Source: Bog-950 sp964620645 (lineage in GTDB: Bacteria; Bacteroidota; Bacteroidia; Chitinophagales; LD1). From it: a stretch of 11,737 bases of DNA. Positions within the stretch are counted from its first letter, which is position 1, and the number at the start of each line of letters is the position of its first letter. The stretch lies in NCBI GenBank assembly GCA_964620645.1, contig CAZUHU010000120.1, positions 1 through 11,737 on the forward strand, given 5' to 3'. Shown in pieces: positions 1 to 8,200 of the stretch. The position numbers and the translations under genes are program-made. Under the pieces are notes generated by a model. It was not told the DNA's origin. It worked only from the letters and a program-made list of their open reading frames with translations, and did not search any database.

Positions 1-2
1 TC

Positions 3-1955
3 ATCACCCCCGCCATTACCGGCAACACCAACGTTTGCGCGGGCTTTACCACTACTTTAACTGGCAGCAACACCCCTGCCGCTACCAACCCATGGGTATC
101 CTCAAACCCCGCTATAGCCACTATCAGTAGCACCGGGGTTGTAACCGGCGTAGCGGCAGGCAGCACTACCATTACTTACACTACCGATTTGGGCTGCACG
201 GCTACTAAACAAGTAACCGTGCTTGATGCAGGCACCACATCAGCAGGCACTTTGGCGGCAGATAAAACCACCGCCTGCAGCAACGGCTCTGTCATACTTA
301 CTTTTACTCAAAACCAACTGCTTACCGGCAGCATAGCCGCCTGGCAGGTATCTACCGATGGTGGCACAAGCTGGACGGATGTTACAGGCGCTAACCTCGC
401 TTCAACTAATTTAGTTTACGATTTAAGCGGTAAGGCAGGAGATGTTCAGTTCAGAATAGCGTTTGCCTCGGGTACATGCGGCAACCTTTATTCAAGTACC
501 GCAACGGTAACCCTTACCCAGCCGCCAACTGCTATTAAGGCAGTTGGTAACTATACCATCTTTTGCAATGACGGTAGTTTAACCTTAAATGTGGAGCCCG
601 CAAGCCCCAACGTGGTATGGTCAGTAAACTCCACCAATTTTTTTGACATAACGCAACAAGGTGTAGTAACCCGTAAGGACAACACTGACCCGCAAGAATA
701 CGGGCTTAACGTAACCGCAACGGTAAATGGCTGCTCTACAACACAATATTTTCAATACGGCCCCAATTTAACGGATGAAGCCTTGCCTTTATGTGTGGGG
801 CAAGCCTTTGAGTTTGCCGACGAGATAGATTTGACAGCATTTTCAACCAGCAATAATGATGTTGACTTTTTCAACTCTCTGCAAAGAGACAACGATGGTG
901 CTAAAACAAAAATTACCCCAGCACCTTTTTCCAGCCCTGAACAGTTATCTAATACAGGAAAAATTACCCGCAACTTTATAGGGGGCTCACCGGAATGTGC
1001 CATTACATATACCTTAAACATTTCTGCTTCGCCAAAAATTGAACTGGCGCCCGCTTTTTGTGGTGAAAACAATGAGGTGCTCATTAGCCCGGTATATTCC
1101 TTAGGCAATAATCGTTCGGACGATTTTATTGGGTCTGATGTAGAACTTGGGGAAGTTGGTGTAAACTATACCTATAGTTGGTCTGTTCCGGCCAATTCAA
1201 CAGGCGCTACAGTGTTACCTACTTTTGCTGCTAATCAGCCCGGCACGCACACGGTCAATGTCACTTCAAAGCAATACATCAATGGCCAGAATGTTACCTG
1301 CCCGGCTTCGGCTTCTACTGAGGTGAAATCGGGTGCAGTTCTTCCTCTTCAGGCAGTCGCAGCACAACCTAGAGGCTTTCCGCCAGTTGAAAAATTGAAA
1401 TATATATATGAGGCTGAAATAGGCAGTGCAGTAGTTTTAGTAGGTATTTTGAATTTTCAACCTAATCCCGTTTATCTAATGGCTGATATATCTAAGGCTG
1501 TGGATTGGACTGCAACAAACCCAGAGAATGACCTTACACAAGCTATATACGCGCCACAGCAACCGATGTTTAACTTTAGAGCCAGCGATGTTTTTACGGT
1601 TACCGTTACTACTGCCGAAGGGTGCAAGCAGAGCGCTTCGGTACAAGTAGATTGCATACCTGCCATCATGGAAGGTTTCAGCCCCAATGGCGATGGTACA
1701 ATTGACTTTTTAGAATTAACAGATAATTGCAACCGAAATTTAACCAATGCAGAGTGGTGTATTAAAGATCAGAATGGTGCCGATGTAGCCTGCGGCAAGG
1801 GCCCGCTTAAATGGGATGGCAAACATTTTCAAACAAAAGACATTTGCCCCAACGGCCCATATCTGGTAGAGGTTAAGATAAATGACAATGCAAAATGGCC
1901 GGATGGCGAAGCGAAATTGAATGTGTTTAGAAAAACAATAGAATTGAGAAAGTAA
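3..1955 (+). CDS. 3' part of a T9SS-exported Ig-like repeat adhesin with divergent CHU_C-type C-terminal domain (5' truncated by window)
   Basis: The frame is open from base 3 to the TAA at 1953-1955 (650 residues) and no start is needed inside the window, so the gene begins upstream. Bases 3-221 encode a bacterial Ig-like (Big_2 type) domain ending in the typical ISSTGVVTGVAAGSTTITYT strand pattern. More Ig-like, Thr/Ser/Asn-rich domains follow, each with a Cys near its start and a Cys-containing turn near its end. From about 1677 the C-terminus begins with FSPNGDG, the hallmark of the gliding-motility-associated C-terminal domain (CHU_C, type B T9SS signal), and ends in FRKTIELRK. Family knowledge: such proteins cross the outer membrane by the T9SS and stay on the cell surface, and a PorP/SprF partner is often encoded next door, as it is here 40 bases downstream. 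Odd: the usual NRWG-type core is missing and the domain carries four cysteines. Ligand and function are unknown; adhesion is inferred from architecture. Confidence 0.85.
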   Translation: MTPAITGNTNVCAGFTTTLTGSNTPAATNPWVSSNPAIATISSTGVVTGVAAGSTTITYTTDLGCTATKQVTVLDAGTTSAGTLAADKTTACSNGSVILTFTQNQLLTGSIAAWQVSTDGGTSWTDVTGANLASTNLVYDLSGKAGDVQFRIAFASGTCGNLYSSTATVTLTQPPTAIKAVGNYTIFCNDGSLTLNVEPASPNVVWSVNSTNFFDITQQGVVTRKDNTDPQEYGLNVTATVNGCSTTQYFQYGPNLTDEALPLCVGQAFEFADEIDLTAFSTSNNDVDFFNSLQRDNDGAKTKITPAPFSSPEQLSNTGKITRNFIGGSPECAITYTLNISASPKIELAPAFCGENNEVLISPVYSLGNNRSDDFIGSDVELGEVGVNYTYSWSVPANSTGATVLPTFAANQPGTHTVNVTSKQYINGQNVTCPASASTEVKSGAVLPLQAVAAQPRGFPPVEKLKYIYEAEIGSAVVLVGILNFQPNPVYLMADISKAVDWTATNPENDLTQAIYAPQQPMFNFRASDVFTVTVTTAEGCKQSASVQVDCIPAIMEGFSPNGDGTIDFLELTDNCNRNLTNAEWCIKDQNGADVACGKGPLKWDGKHFQTKDICPNGPYLVEVKINDNAKWPDGEAKLNVFRKTIELRK

Positions 1956-1995
1956 CATGGAGCGACATATCAATTTAACAGCAAAACGATATAGC

Positions 1996-3825
1996 ATGCA
2001 AAAAATAACCTTGTTTTTGGTAGCCAACCTGCTGGCTATGGCAGCCGGTGCGCAGCTAACGGATATGCAGACCCAACTGTATTTTACCCGCCTTACCACC
2101 AACCCTGCTTTAACGGCCTACAACGGCAGCACCAATGTGCATGGCTTTTTCCGCGACCAATGGTCGGGCGTGGCCAACCACCCGCGCATAGGCGGCGCCA
2201 TTGGCGAAATAAGTTTGTGGAAGGACCGCATTGGTACGGGCGTAGAAGTAATGGCGTACAGTGCGGGGGTCAGCAAAATTATTGATGCCAAACTATACTA
2301 TGCCCAAAAAGTAAAGCTGGCGCCAAACCATCAGCTTTCCATTGGCGTAGCTGCCGGTATTTTGCAGCATAACACTAACTATGATGCCAACCGGGTTACC
2401 GAACTGGTGGGCGACCCCAACTTTAACCAACCGGCTAACATGCTGTTCGACCTCAACATTGGCCTGGCTTACCAGTGGAAAAACCTAACACTGGGTTTTG
2501 CTATACCCAACCTGCTGGATGGCAACACCCGCGTTTACAACAACCAAACCAAACTAAGCGGCTTTAACCGCACCTATGTTGTTAACGGCAGCTACGAAAT
2601 AAACCTGGCGAAAGGCAGGTTTAACCTTGAGCCGCTGGTGGTATTTAATGTAAACCAAAACAAAGCCTTTAATATGAAAATGCAGGTAATGGCCGATTAC
2701 AAAAAGATAGTGTTTTTGGGTGCCGGCTATAACCTGTATGGCGGGGTGCCTGTTACGGCAGGGGTGCGTATTTCAAAAATATTTACCCTGGCCTATGGCT
2801 ACCAGGTACCGGTTATGCGCAACATACCTACCACCGGTATTTACAGCACCCACGAGGTAATGATGAGCGTTTGCTTTGATAAATGGGTGAAGAAAGCCGA
2901 CAACCCTAAAACCGCCAATGCGGCCATCGCACCGCAACAAAGCGCTTACGACAGCCTGTTGGCGCGCCAGGCCGCGGCCGATTCGCTGGCAATAAGCCAA
3001 AAGGCCGCCGTGGAAGATTTAACGCAAAAAGTTAATGCATTGCAGCAGGCATTAGCCAATGCTGGGCAACAAAATTCAGAAAACGCTGCGCAAAAGAAAG
3101 AACAGGAAGAAAAATTAGAGGTGCTGAACAAGCAAATTGAGGCGCAGCAAAAACAACTGGCAGAAACCAAAGCAAAAGAAGAAGCAGCAAAAGCCGCCGC
3201 TACCCAACAACAGGCAAAAGAGAAAGAAGCAGCAGCGGCAGAGCAACAGGCCAAAGAGAAAGCAGAAGCAGCTAAGGCAGCCGCAGCGGTTGAACAACAG
3301 GCCAAAGCGAAACAAGAGGCAGAAAAGGCAGCCGCCGAACAAAAGGCAAAGGCTAAAGAAGAAACAACACAGGCTGCCCCGCCTGCTAAAACAGAAACAA
3401 AGCCTACAACACAGGGGTACGAGATTATTGCTGAAGCGCCGGCCTTACCTGCCCAAAGCGAAACCAAAGCAGCCCCGCAGGTAGGCGAGCGGTTTTCGCT
3501 GGGCAATATAAGTGTAGAAAGAGATGGCAGTAAACTGAACCCGGAGGCCTATGCCGAATTGGATAAACTGGTAAATTACCTAAAGCTGCACAAGGACATA
3601 CGCGTGCGCATTGTAGGCCACGGCGATGGTTACGATATGGAAGAACAAAGCGGTTTCCGCTCGTACAAACGCGCAAGAAGAGTGGCGGAATATTTAGAAA
3701 CAAAAGGAATACCACTTACCCAATTTACGTATGTTGGCATGGGCCCGCGCAAACCCATTGCCGATAACAGCACCGAAGAAGGCCGCGCCAAAAACTTTAG
3801 AATAGAAATAGAGATTATTAAATAA
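1996..3825 (+). CDS. PorP/SprF-family outer-membrane protein fused to a coiled coil and an OmpA-like peptidoglycan-binding domain
   Basis: 609 residues from ATG 1996. This start gives a clean signal peptide (MQKITLFLVANLLAMAAGA, cleavage before Q20). The in-frame ATG at 1957 would add 13 residues lacking signal character. Residues ~20-297 match the PorP/SprF pattern: an early QLYFTRLTTNPALTAYNGS segment, then FFRDQWSG, IGGAIG, alternating beta-strands, and a closing strand near MMSVCFDKW. Residues ~316-457 are a charged Gln/Lys/Ala/Glu coiled coil resembling TolA domain II. Residues ~496-609 form an OmpA_C domain with PEAYAELDKL, the GHGDG turn (541-545, usually GHTD), SYKRARRV (R559/R562 region) and a terminal RAKNFRIEIEI. 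Family knowledge: SprF is needed for SprB export, and OmpA_C binds peptidoglycan. Inference: it exports or anchors the upstream adhesin and tethers it to the wall. It sits in one operon with both neighbours. Confidence 0.88.
   Translation: MQKITLFLVANLLAMAAGAQLTDMQTQLYFTRLTTNPALTAYNGSTNVHGFFRDQWSGVANHPRIGGAIGEISLWKDRIGTGVEVMAYSAGVSKIIDAKLYYAQKVKLAPNHQLSIGVAAGILQHNTNYDANRVTELVGDPNFNQPANMLFDLNIGLAYQWKNLTLGFAIPNLLDGNTRVYNNQTKLSGFNRTYVVNGSYEINLAKGRFNLEPLVVFNVNQNKAFNMKMQVMADYKKIVFLGAGYNLYGGVPVTAGVRISKIFTLAYGYQVPVMRNIPTTGIYSTHEVMMSVCFDKWVKKADNPKTANAAIAPQQSAYDSLLARQAAADSLAISQKAAVEDLTQKVNALQQALANAGQQNSENAAQKKEQEEKLEVLNKQIEAQQKQLAETKAKEEAAKAAATQQQAKEKEAAAAEQQAKEKAEAAKAAAAVEQQAKAKQEAEKAAAEQKAKAKEETTQAAPPAKTETKPTTQGYEIIAEAPALPAQSETKAAPQVGERFSLGNISVERDGSKLNPEAYAELDKLVNYLKLHKDIRVRIVGHGDGYDMEEQSGFRSYKRARRVAEYLETKGIPLTQFTYVGMGPRKPIADNSTEEGRAKNFRIEIEIIK
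3208..3360 (+). repeat. Imperfect coding repeat of a Q-Q-A-K-E-K type unit in the coiled-coil linker
   Basis: Within the PorP-OmpA fusion, the heptad-like segment QQAKEK / EQQAKEK / EQQAKAK / EQKAKAK recurs four times. The DNA string caacagg(c)c recurs near 3208, 3244 and 3295, so the spacing is uneven (36 and 51 bases). The intervening sequence is Ala/Glu/Lys-rich. This looks like helical linker expansion by short duplications and probably sets how far the OmpA domain reaches from the outer membrane to the peptidoglycan. Confidence 0.7.
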
Positions 3826-3854
3826 CCCTTACAACACTTTTAAAAACAACGTAT

Positions 3855-4571
3855 ATGCACATTAAAAGTTTTAAACCGGGCCACAAAACAACATCGCTGC
3901 TATCGCTGGTAGTGTTGGCCGCATTGGCTGCAATTGGTGTTAGCTCCTGCACTTGCAACCCCAACCTGCCCGCACCGGCCGATTATAAAATACGTACGAG
4001 GCAAATAGGCACGAATCAGCCTATAGAGAAGTTTACGTATTATGATGATGGTAGAGTAAAGTCGAAAGAAGCATATGGAGAAACCAGAGTTTACAACTAT
4101 AACCCGGGCAATGTTACGGTAGCAAAATTAGGGAGCTCCGCTACCCTAACCATGCCCCTTAACGCCCAGGGTTACATTAGTGTAGATGAAGACAACAATT
4201 ATGCTCGTACTTACGATGCCGAAGGTCATTTAATAAAAAAAGAACTGGTTGATCCCCTTAATACAGGTTTATTCCCTACTTATTACACTTATAACACTGA
4301 TGGCAACCTTGCAGAAGGTACGACTTTAGTACCAGGTTTTAGTTTCAAAAAATCTTACGAATACTACGAAAAACAAGACACCCGATTAGATGGCTTGGAT
4401 TGGTATTATGGCAAGCGTAGCAAGAATTTAGTAAAAGAGGAAAAATATAACGGAGTTACTGTGTGCCATTATTCGTACGACTTTGATGACCGTGGGCGGG
4501 TTATAAAAGAGCTACAGGATGATCCAATTAATCAACAAACTTTAGTTACTACCTACACTTACTTTAATTAG
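3855..4571 (+). CDS. Lipoprotein with YD-like repeats, DUF4595-like
   Basis: 238 residues. The N-terminus has a basic stretch, a hydrophobic core (LLSLVVLAALAAIG) and a lipobox ending VSSC at Cys32, so it is predicted to be a signal-peptidase-II lipoprotein of the outer or inner membrane. The mature part is a series of short Tyr/Asp-rich beta-hairpin motifs (FTYYDDGRVKSKE, RTYDAEGHLIKKE, YTYNTDGNLAEG, YSYDFDDRGRVIKE) and ends TTYTYFN. These resemble YD/RHS-type hairpins and the Bacteroidota DUF4595 lipoproteins, but I cannot assign a family firmly. It lies 29 bases after the PorP-OmpA gene with no terminator between them, so co-transcription is likely. ATG 3855 is the only start that keeps the signal peptide. 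Role unknown; an accessory to the surface apparatus is inference from position alone. Confidence 0.75.
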   Translation: MHIKSFKPGHKTTSLLSLVVLAALAAIGVSSCTCNPNLPAPADYKIRTRQIGTNQPIEKFTYYDDGRVKSKEAYGETRVYNYNPGNVTVAKLGSSATLTMPLNAQGYISVDEDNNYARTYDAEGHLIKKELVDPLNTGLFPTYYTYNTDGNLAEGTTLVPGFSFKKSYEYYEKQDTRLDGLDWYYGKRSKNLVKEEKYNGVTVCHYSYDFDDRGRVIKELQDDPINQQTLVTTYTYFN

Positions 4572-4591
4572 CAGCTATAACAACTGCTAAT
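4567..4591 (+). repeat. Small inverted repeat spanning the lipoprotein stop codon
   Basis: attagcag (4567-4574) and ctgctaat (4584-4591) are perfect 8-base complements around a 9-base loop. No T-run follows, so it is not a convincing terminator. It sits exactly at the junction between the lipoprotein stop and the OmpA-tail remnant and may mark a rearrangement joint, or it may be chance. Confidence 0.4.
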
Positions 4592-4645
4592 AACAGCACC
4601 AAAGAGGGCCGCGCCAAAAACAGAAGGGCGGAAGTAGAAATTTGA
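4586..4645 (+). pseudogene. Remnant of the 3' end of an OmpA-domain gene
   Basis: In frame 2 this stretch reads ANNSTKEGRAKNRRAEVEI followed by TGA. It matches the C-terminus of the PorP-OmpA protein (ADNSTEEGRAKNFRIEIEI, ending just before IIK) at 14 of 19 residues. At DNA level 32 of 36 bases agree between 3760-3795 and 4586-4621. The frame is closed upstream by TAA at 4565-4567, and there is no start or remaining OmpA domain, so it cannot be a working gene. The remnant's NRR is closer to the OmpA family consensus than the upstream NFR, which suggests it came from a paralogue rather than a recent copy of the neighbour. It implies that a second OmpA-type gene once ended here. Confidence 0.8.
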
Positions 4646-4756
4646 AGCAGGCAACTGTTATAGTGTAGGTAGCTGCTTATTGTAGATGATGTTACCTCGT
4701 TTATTTAGCCCGGTGTGGGTAACTAAAAAATAAACCATCCTCGTAACACCCTCTGC

Positions 4757-4805
4757 GAAAATAAAAGCCCTTGAAAGTTAATCTCTTTCAAGGGCTTTTA
4801 TTTTC
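4757..4805 (+). terminator. Strong intrinsic, probably bidirectional terminator
   Basis: Bases 4757-4777 and 4785-4805 are perfect 21-base reverse complements around a 7-base loop. The stem core is aagcccttgaaag, and the outer part is A-rich on the left and T-rich on the right (cttttatttt), giving a U-tract on either strand. It ends the adhesin / PorP-OmpA / lipoprotein unit. The preceding 111 bases (4646-4756) show no gene, only a weak 6-base inverted repeat (4691-4696 / 4718-4723). Confidence 0.9.
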
Positions 4806-5217
4806 AGCAGTAACTAATTGGCCCCATGCAGGTTCCAAACATTAAATCGAAAACAATCGATTTAAGAGGATATTCAATTCATACACTAAACTCAAATTTA
4901 TATACAATAATAATAACATGTAAATGCGCATGTCATTTTTCCTGACGCCATCAAACAGAAGCGAAAATTCGGCTAACCCTAACCGTTAAACGGGAATTTG
5001 CTAGTAATCAACGTTTAAACAAACATGAAACACTTATCCACCTTTATTTATACAAAAAAATGTAACATGACCACTCCGCTTGCGTTAAGGCAAGTAGGCT
5101 AACGCTTACCGAGAGAGCAGGTCAGCAGATTATTCCCTCGAATAATTTACTGAGGAAAGCAGTGGCCCTGGCTGCATGAATTATTGTTTCACATGAAACT
5201 TACACTGCGGTCTACCC
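4806..5217 (+). other. Non-coding leader of the giant adhesin gene, with several inverted repeats
   Basis: No plausible gene is seen on either strand across these 412 bases. Visible structure: ttaaatcg/cgatttaa (4842-4849/4858-4865); aaattc/gaattt (4965-4970/4994-4999); cttgc/gcaag (5079-5083/5090-5094), which overlaps and so competes with gcgtta/taacgc (5082-5087/5100-5105); and attattc/gaataat (5129-5135/5140-5146), whose right arm could instead pair with aattatt (5179-5185). The promoter of the downstream gene should lie here, but I could not find a convincing TAnnTTTG -7 element of the Bacteroidota type, so none is called. No Shine-Dalgarno sequence precedes ATG 5218, as is usual in this phylum. 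Confidence 0.6.
5129..5185 (+). promoter_or_regulatory. Possible alternative-pairing RNA element in the leader
   Basis: Arm B (5140-5147) is complementary both to arm A (attattc, 5129-5135) and to arm C (aattatt, 5179-5185). A-B and B-C hairpins therefore exclude each other. B-C would enclose a second small stem gcag/ctgc (5159-5162/5172-5175). The element ends about 30 bases before ATG 5218. The stems are short and AT-rich, so chance is a real alternative, and I do not recognise a known riboswitch. Confidence 0.25.
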
Positions 5218-8200
5218 ATGGAGAATTTGAAACTGCCCCTCGCGGTGCTTTACGTGGTTCTATGTTCCGAAGTAACATCTGCCCAATGCACGCTCAACGC
5301 CGGAAACAATCTTACACTTTGCCAAAACGCTGAACAACAGCTAACTGCCACCCAAACAGGTAATCCCGCTGTTGTTTGGTTTTCTCAGCCCCCCGGTGGC
5401 ATTTTATCGGGAGACAGTACACTAACACCAACATTAAACAGCAGCATTGCGCCACAAAACTATACGTTAACAGCCGTGGGCAATAACGGGCAATGCAGCA
5501 CCGCAGTTGTTGTATCAGTTATAGCTTCGCCGCAGGCAGGTTTAACATCGCCGGGTTCCCAAGCCACATTCTTTAATGGCGACACTACTTTTTACAAATG
5601 CTCCAACGGCATACAAACATTCTCCAACTTTACTTTTGACAATGCTTCCGTTGCTCCGGCAGGTTCTACGTACACCATCATTTGGGGAGACACCGGTGCC
5701 GTGCAAACGCTTAACAGTTTAACATCCTTAAGCCATGTTTACTCACGCGGCATTTATAATCTAAAACTGATAGTTACCGCCCCTTCGGGTTGCGCAGATA
5801 CTGCCTCCTATAAAGTATTTTTTGGGAGTAACCCTGCCGGCGGTATTGTGGGGCCCGGTAACACAAGCGGCTGCAGCCCGCAAACATTTGTCTTCAATAT
5901 ATCGGGCACACAAAACAACACACCGGGCACCATCTACACCGTAACCTTTAATGATGGCACACCCGCGCAAATATTCAACCACCCCCCTCCTACTTCTATA
6001 CCGCACACCTTCATACCGGGCTCGTGCGGCACCACAAGTTCCAATGGCATTATCTCTTTCCCTAATGCGTTCTCGGCAAACTTTGTTGCTGAAAATCCTT
6101 GCGGAGTTTCAGCAGGCTCTGTAGTTCCTATTTACATATCAGTACCCGTAGTGGCTGACTTTACCGTTACACCCGCCTGCATAAACAGCCCGGTTATGTT
6201 TACGGATGTTTCATTGGGAGAAGATATTATACCCAACGGTCAGAACGCTACCTGTAATTCTAACTTTCCAAGAGTATGGAGCATTTCTCCACCCATCGGT
6301 TGGAACATAACCACCGGCTTACTTGGCAGCACAGGAATATACACAGGCCCCAACTTTGACCCCTATATGTGGACCAGCGGCTCCACTACCCTGGGTGTTT
6401 CTTTTACAGCGCCCGGCACTTACACTATGCAGTTAATTGCGGCCAACAGCTGCGGACCGGATACTATTGAAAAAACATTTTGCGTTCAGGCGCCGCTGTC
6501 CACTTCTTTTGCTGTTGACTCTAACTCGGTTTCGGGTTGCGGTCCCTTAGCCGTTACACTCAATAACACAACACCGGGCACGGACTCTACTTTAGCTTGC
6601 GGAAGTATCTCTTCGCATTGGAATGTTATGCAGGGCGGCTCATCCTGCACTCAGGATTCAGCCCAGGACTTTACCTTCCTTAATGGCACTAATATAGCTT
6701 CACTCAACCCGCAGATTTTATTTAATAATCAGGGCACCTACCAGCTTTCACTATCGCTAAGTAACAGTTGCGGCACTTTCATAAGCCAAACACAAACTGT
6801 AGTAGTTAAAAGAAAGCCGCATGTAACTATCAACAATGTTCCATCATTTCTTTGCGCAGGGCTTAGCATAAATCCCACAGCCAACGTTCAGCAATGCCAG
6901 GGCAATAACACGCAATACAGTTGGAGTTTCCCCGGAGGCTCACCTTCAACTGCTGCAACTATCAACCCCGGCACCATTACCTATGCTGCATCAGGCACTT
7001 ACACCATAACCCTACAGGTAAGCAACGAGTGCGGCACAAGCACAGCTACTAAAACTATCACTGTGCAAAACGCTCCCGTTGCTGATGCAGGCGCTGACCA
7101 AAGCTATTGCAGGGTTGCTAATACTTCAATTGGCACTTCAGCAATAAATGGTTACAGTTATTCATGGAGTCCTTCATCCGGCTTAAGTTCCCCCAATGTT
7201 GCCAACCCCATGGTAACATTAACGGCAAATGGCAGTACAGTAGTTTCGCAAACATATACCGTTACGGTAAGCAACCAGGCAGGCTGCACTGCAAGCGATG
7301 CTGTAACAGTTACCATCTACCCACCGGCAATAGTAAGTGCGGGGCCTTCTCTATCCTTGTGTAATGTAAATTCAGCTACACTGGCCGGCTCAGTTGGTGG
7401 TGGAGCCACTTCCGTTGTATGGACATCAGCAAACGGCGGCACATTTTCCGATTCAACATCTACCGTTTCAACTTACACGGCCTCACAACAAAGCGGCACA
7501 GTTATACTCACCATATCTTCTAATGACCCTGCCGGCCCATGCCCTGCAGTTAGCGATACAATGACGGTAGCTATTTTACCGCCCCCTGTAGCAAATGCGG
7601 GACCCGATCATACAATCTGTGGCGGTTCTTCAATTCAAATTGGCAGTAGCCCGCAAAGCGGTTACAATTATACCTGGATACCGGCAACAGGGCTTAGCAA
7701 TGCGCATGCGGCAAACCCTATACTCACATTAACCAATAACTCCTCATTGGCAGTTTCGCACACCTACACCTTAATAGTAAGCGCAACTGGCTGTTCCGAT
7801 ACTGACCAGGTTACAATTACTGTTGATCCAACAGCTTCCGTTACAGCCAATGCTCCCACCGGTATTTGTGCAGGCGATACAGTCCTGCTTTCAGCCACCG
7901 TTACCGGTGCAGCTACATCTGTTCTGTGGTCATCAACTGCCGGTACTTTTTCTGATACCACTTCACTGAACACCGTCTTTTATCCGTACCCGCAGGCAAA
8001 CAGTGTGGTTGTTTCGGTTACTACTAACACAACTACCGGCTCCTGTCCTGCAGCAGTGTTAAACCTGCCTATATCAATAAACGCCGCCCCCTCAGTAAAT
8101 CCGTTAAGTAATCAAACCGTTTGCGATGGTGCAGCTACTCAAACTGTTCAAATCAACTCCGCGGTTCCGGGTACAAATTTTAGCTGGAGCGCAACGGCTA

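Noticed and set aside
1957..1995. Upstream in-frame ATG at 1957 as start of the PorP-OmpA gene
   Set aside because: It adds 13 polar residues in front of a good signal peptide, and starting at 1996 places the basic residue and hydrophobic core normally.
3137..3484. Plus-strand Arg/Lys/Gln/Pro-rich frame inside the PorP-OmpA gene
   Set aside because: Out-of-frame reading of the repetitive linker. The composition is explained by the repeat DNA.
2946..3506. Long minus-strand frame over the coiled coil (Ala/Ser/Cys/Phe-rich)
   Set aside because: It is the antisense of the low-complexity Lys/Ala/Gln linker. The composition is unnatural, there is no start context, and it lies wholly inside a well-supported gene.
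4973..4984. ctaaccctaacc, telomere-like double repeat
   Set aside because: Only two units, in a bacterial leader. Chance.
4806..5217. A specific promoter call for the giant gene
   Set aside because: No sequence fitted the Bacteroidota -7 TAnnTTTG with a -33 TTG at proper spacing. AT-rich candidates were too weak to report.
5218..5283. Giant protein as a lipoprotein (Cys16 in the N-terminal hydrophobic stretch)
   Set aside because: The residues before Cys16 (VVL) do not form a lipobox, which wants a small residue at -1. A standard cleavage after TSA fits better.
5193..5340. ATG at 5193 with a short frame overlapping the giant gene's start
   Set aside because: It reads out of frame for under 50 codons, has no signal peptide or recognisable motif, and the 5218 frame is clearly the coding one.
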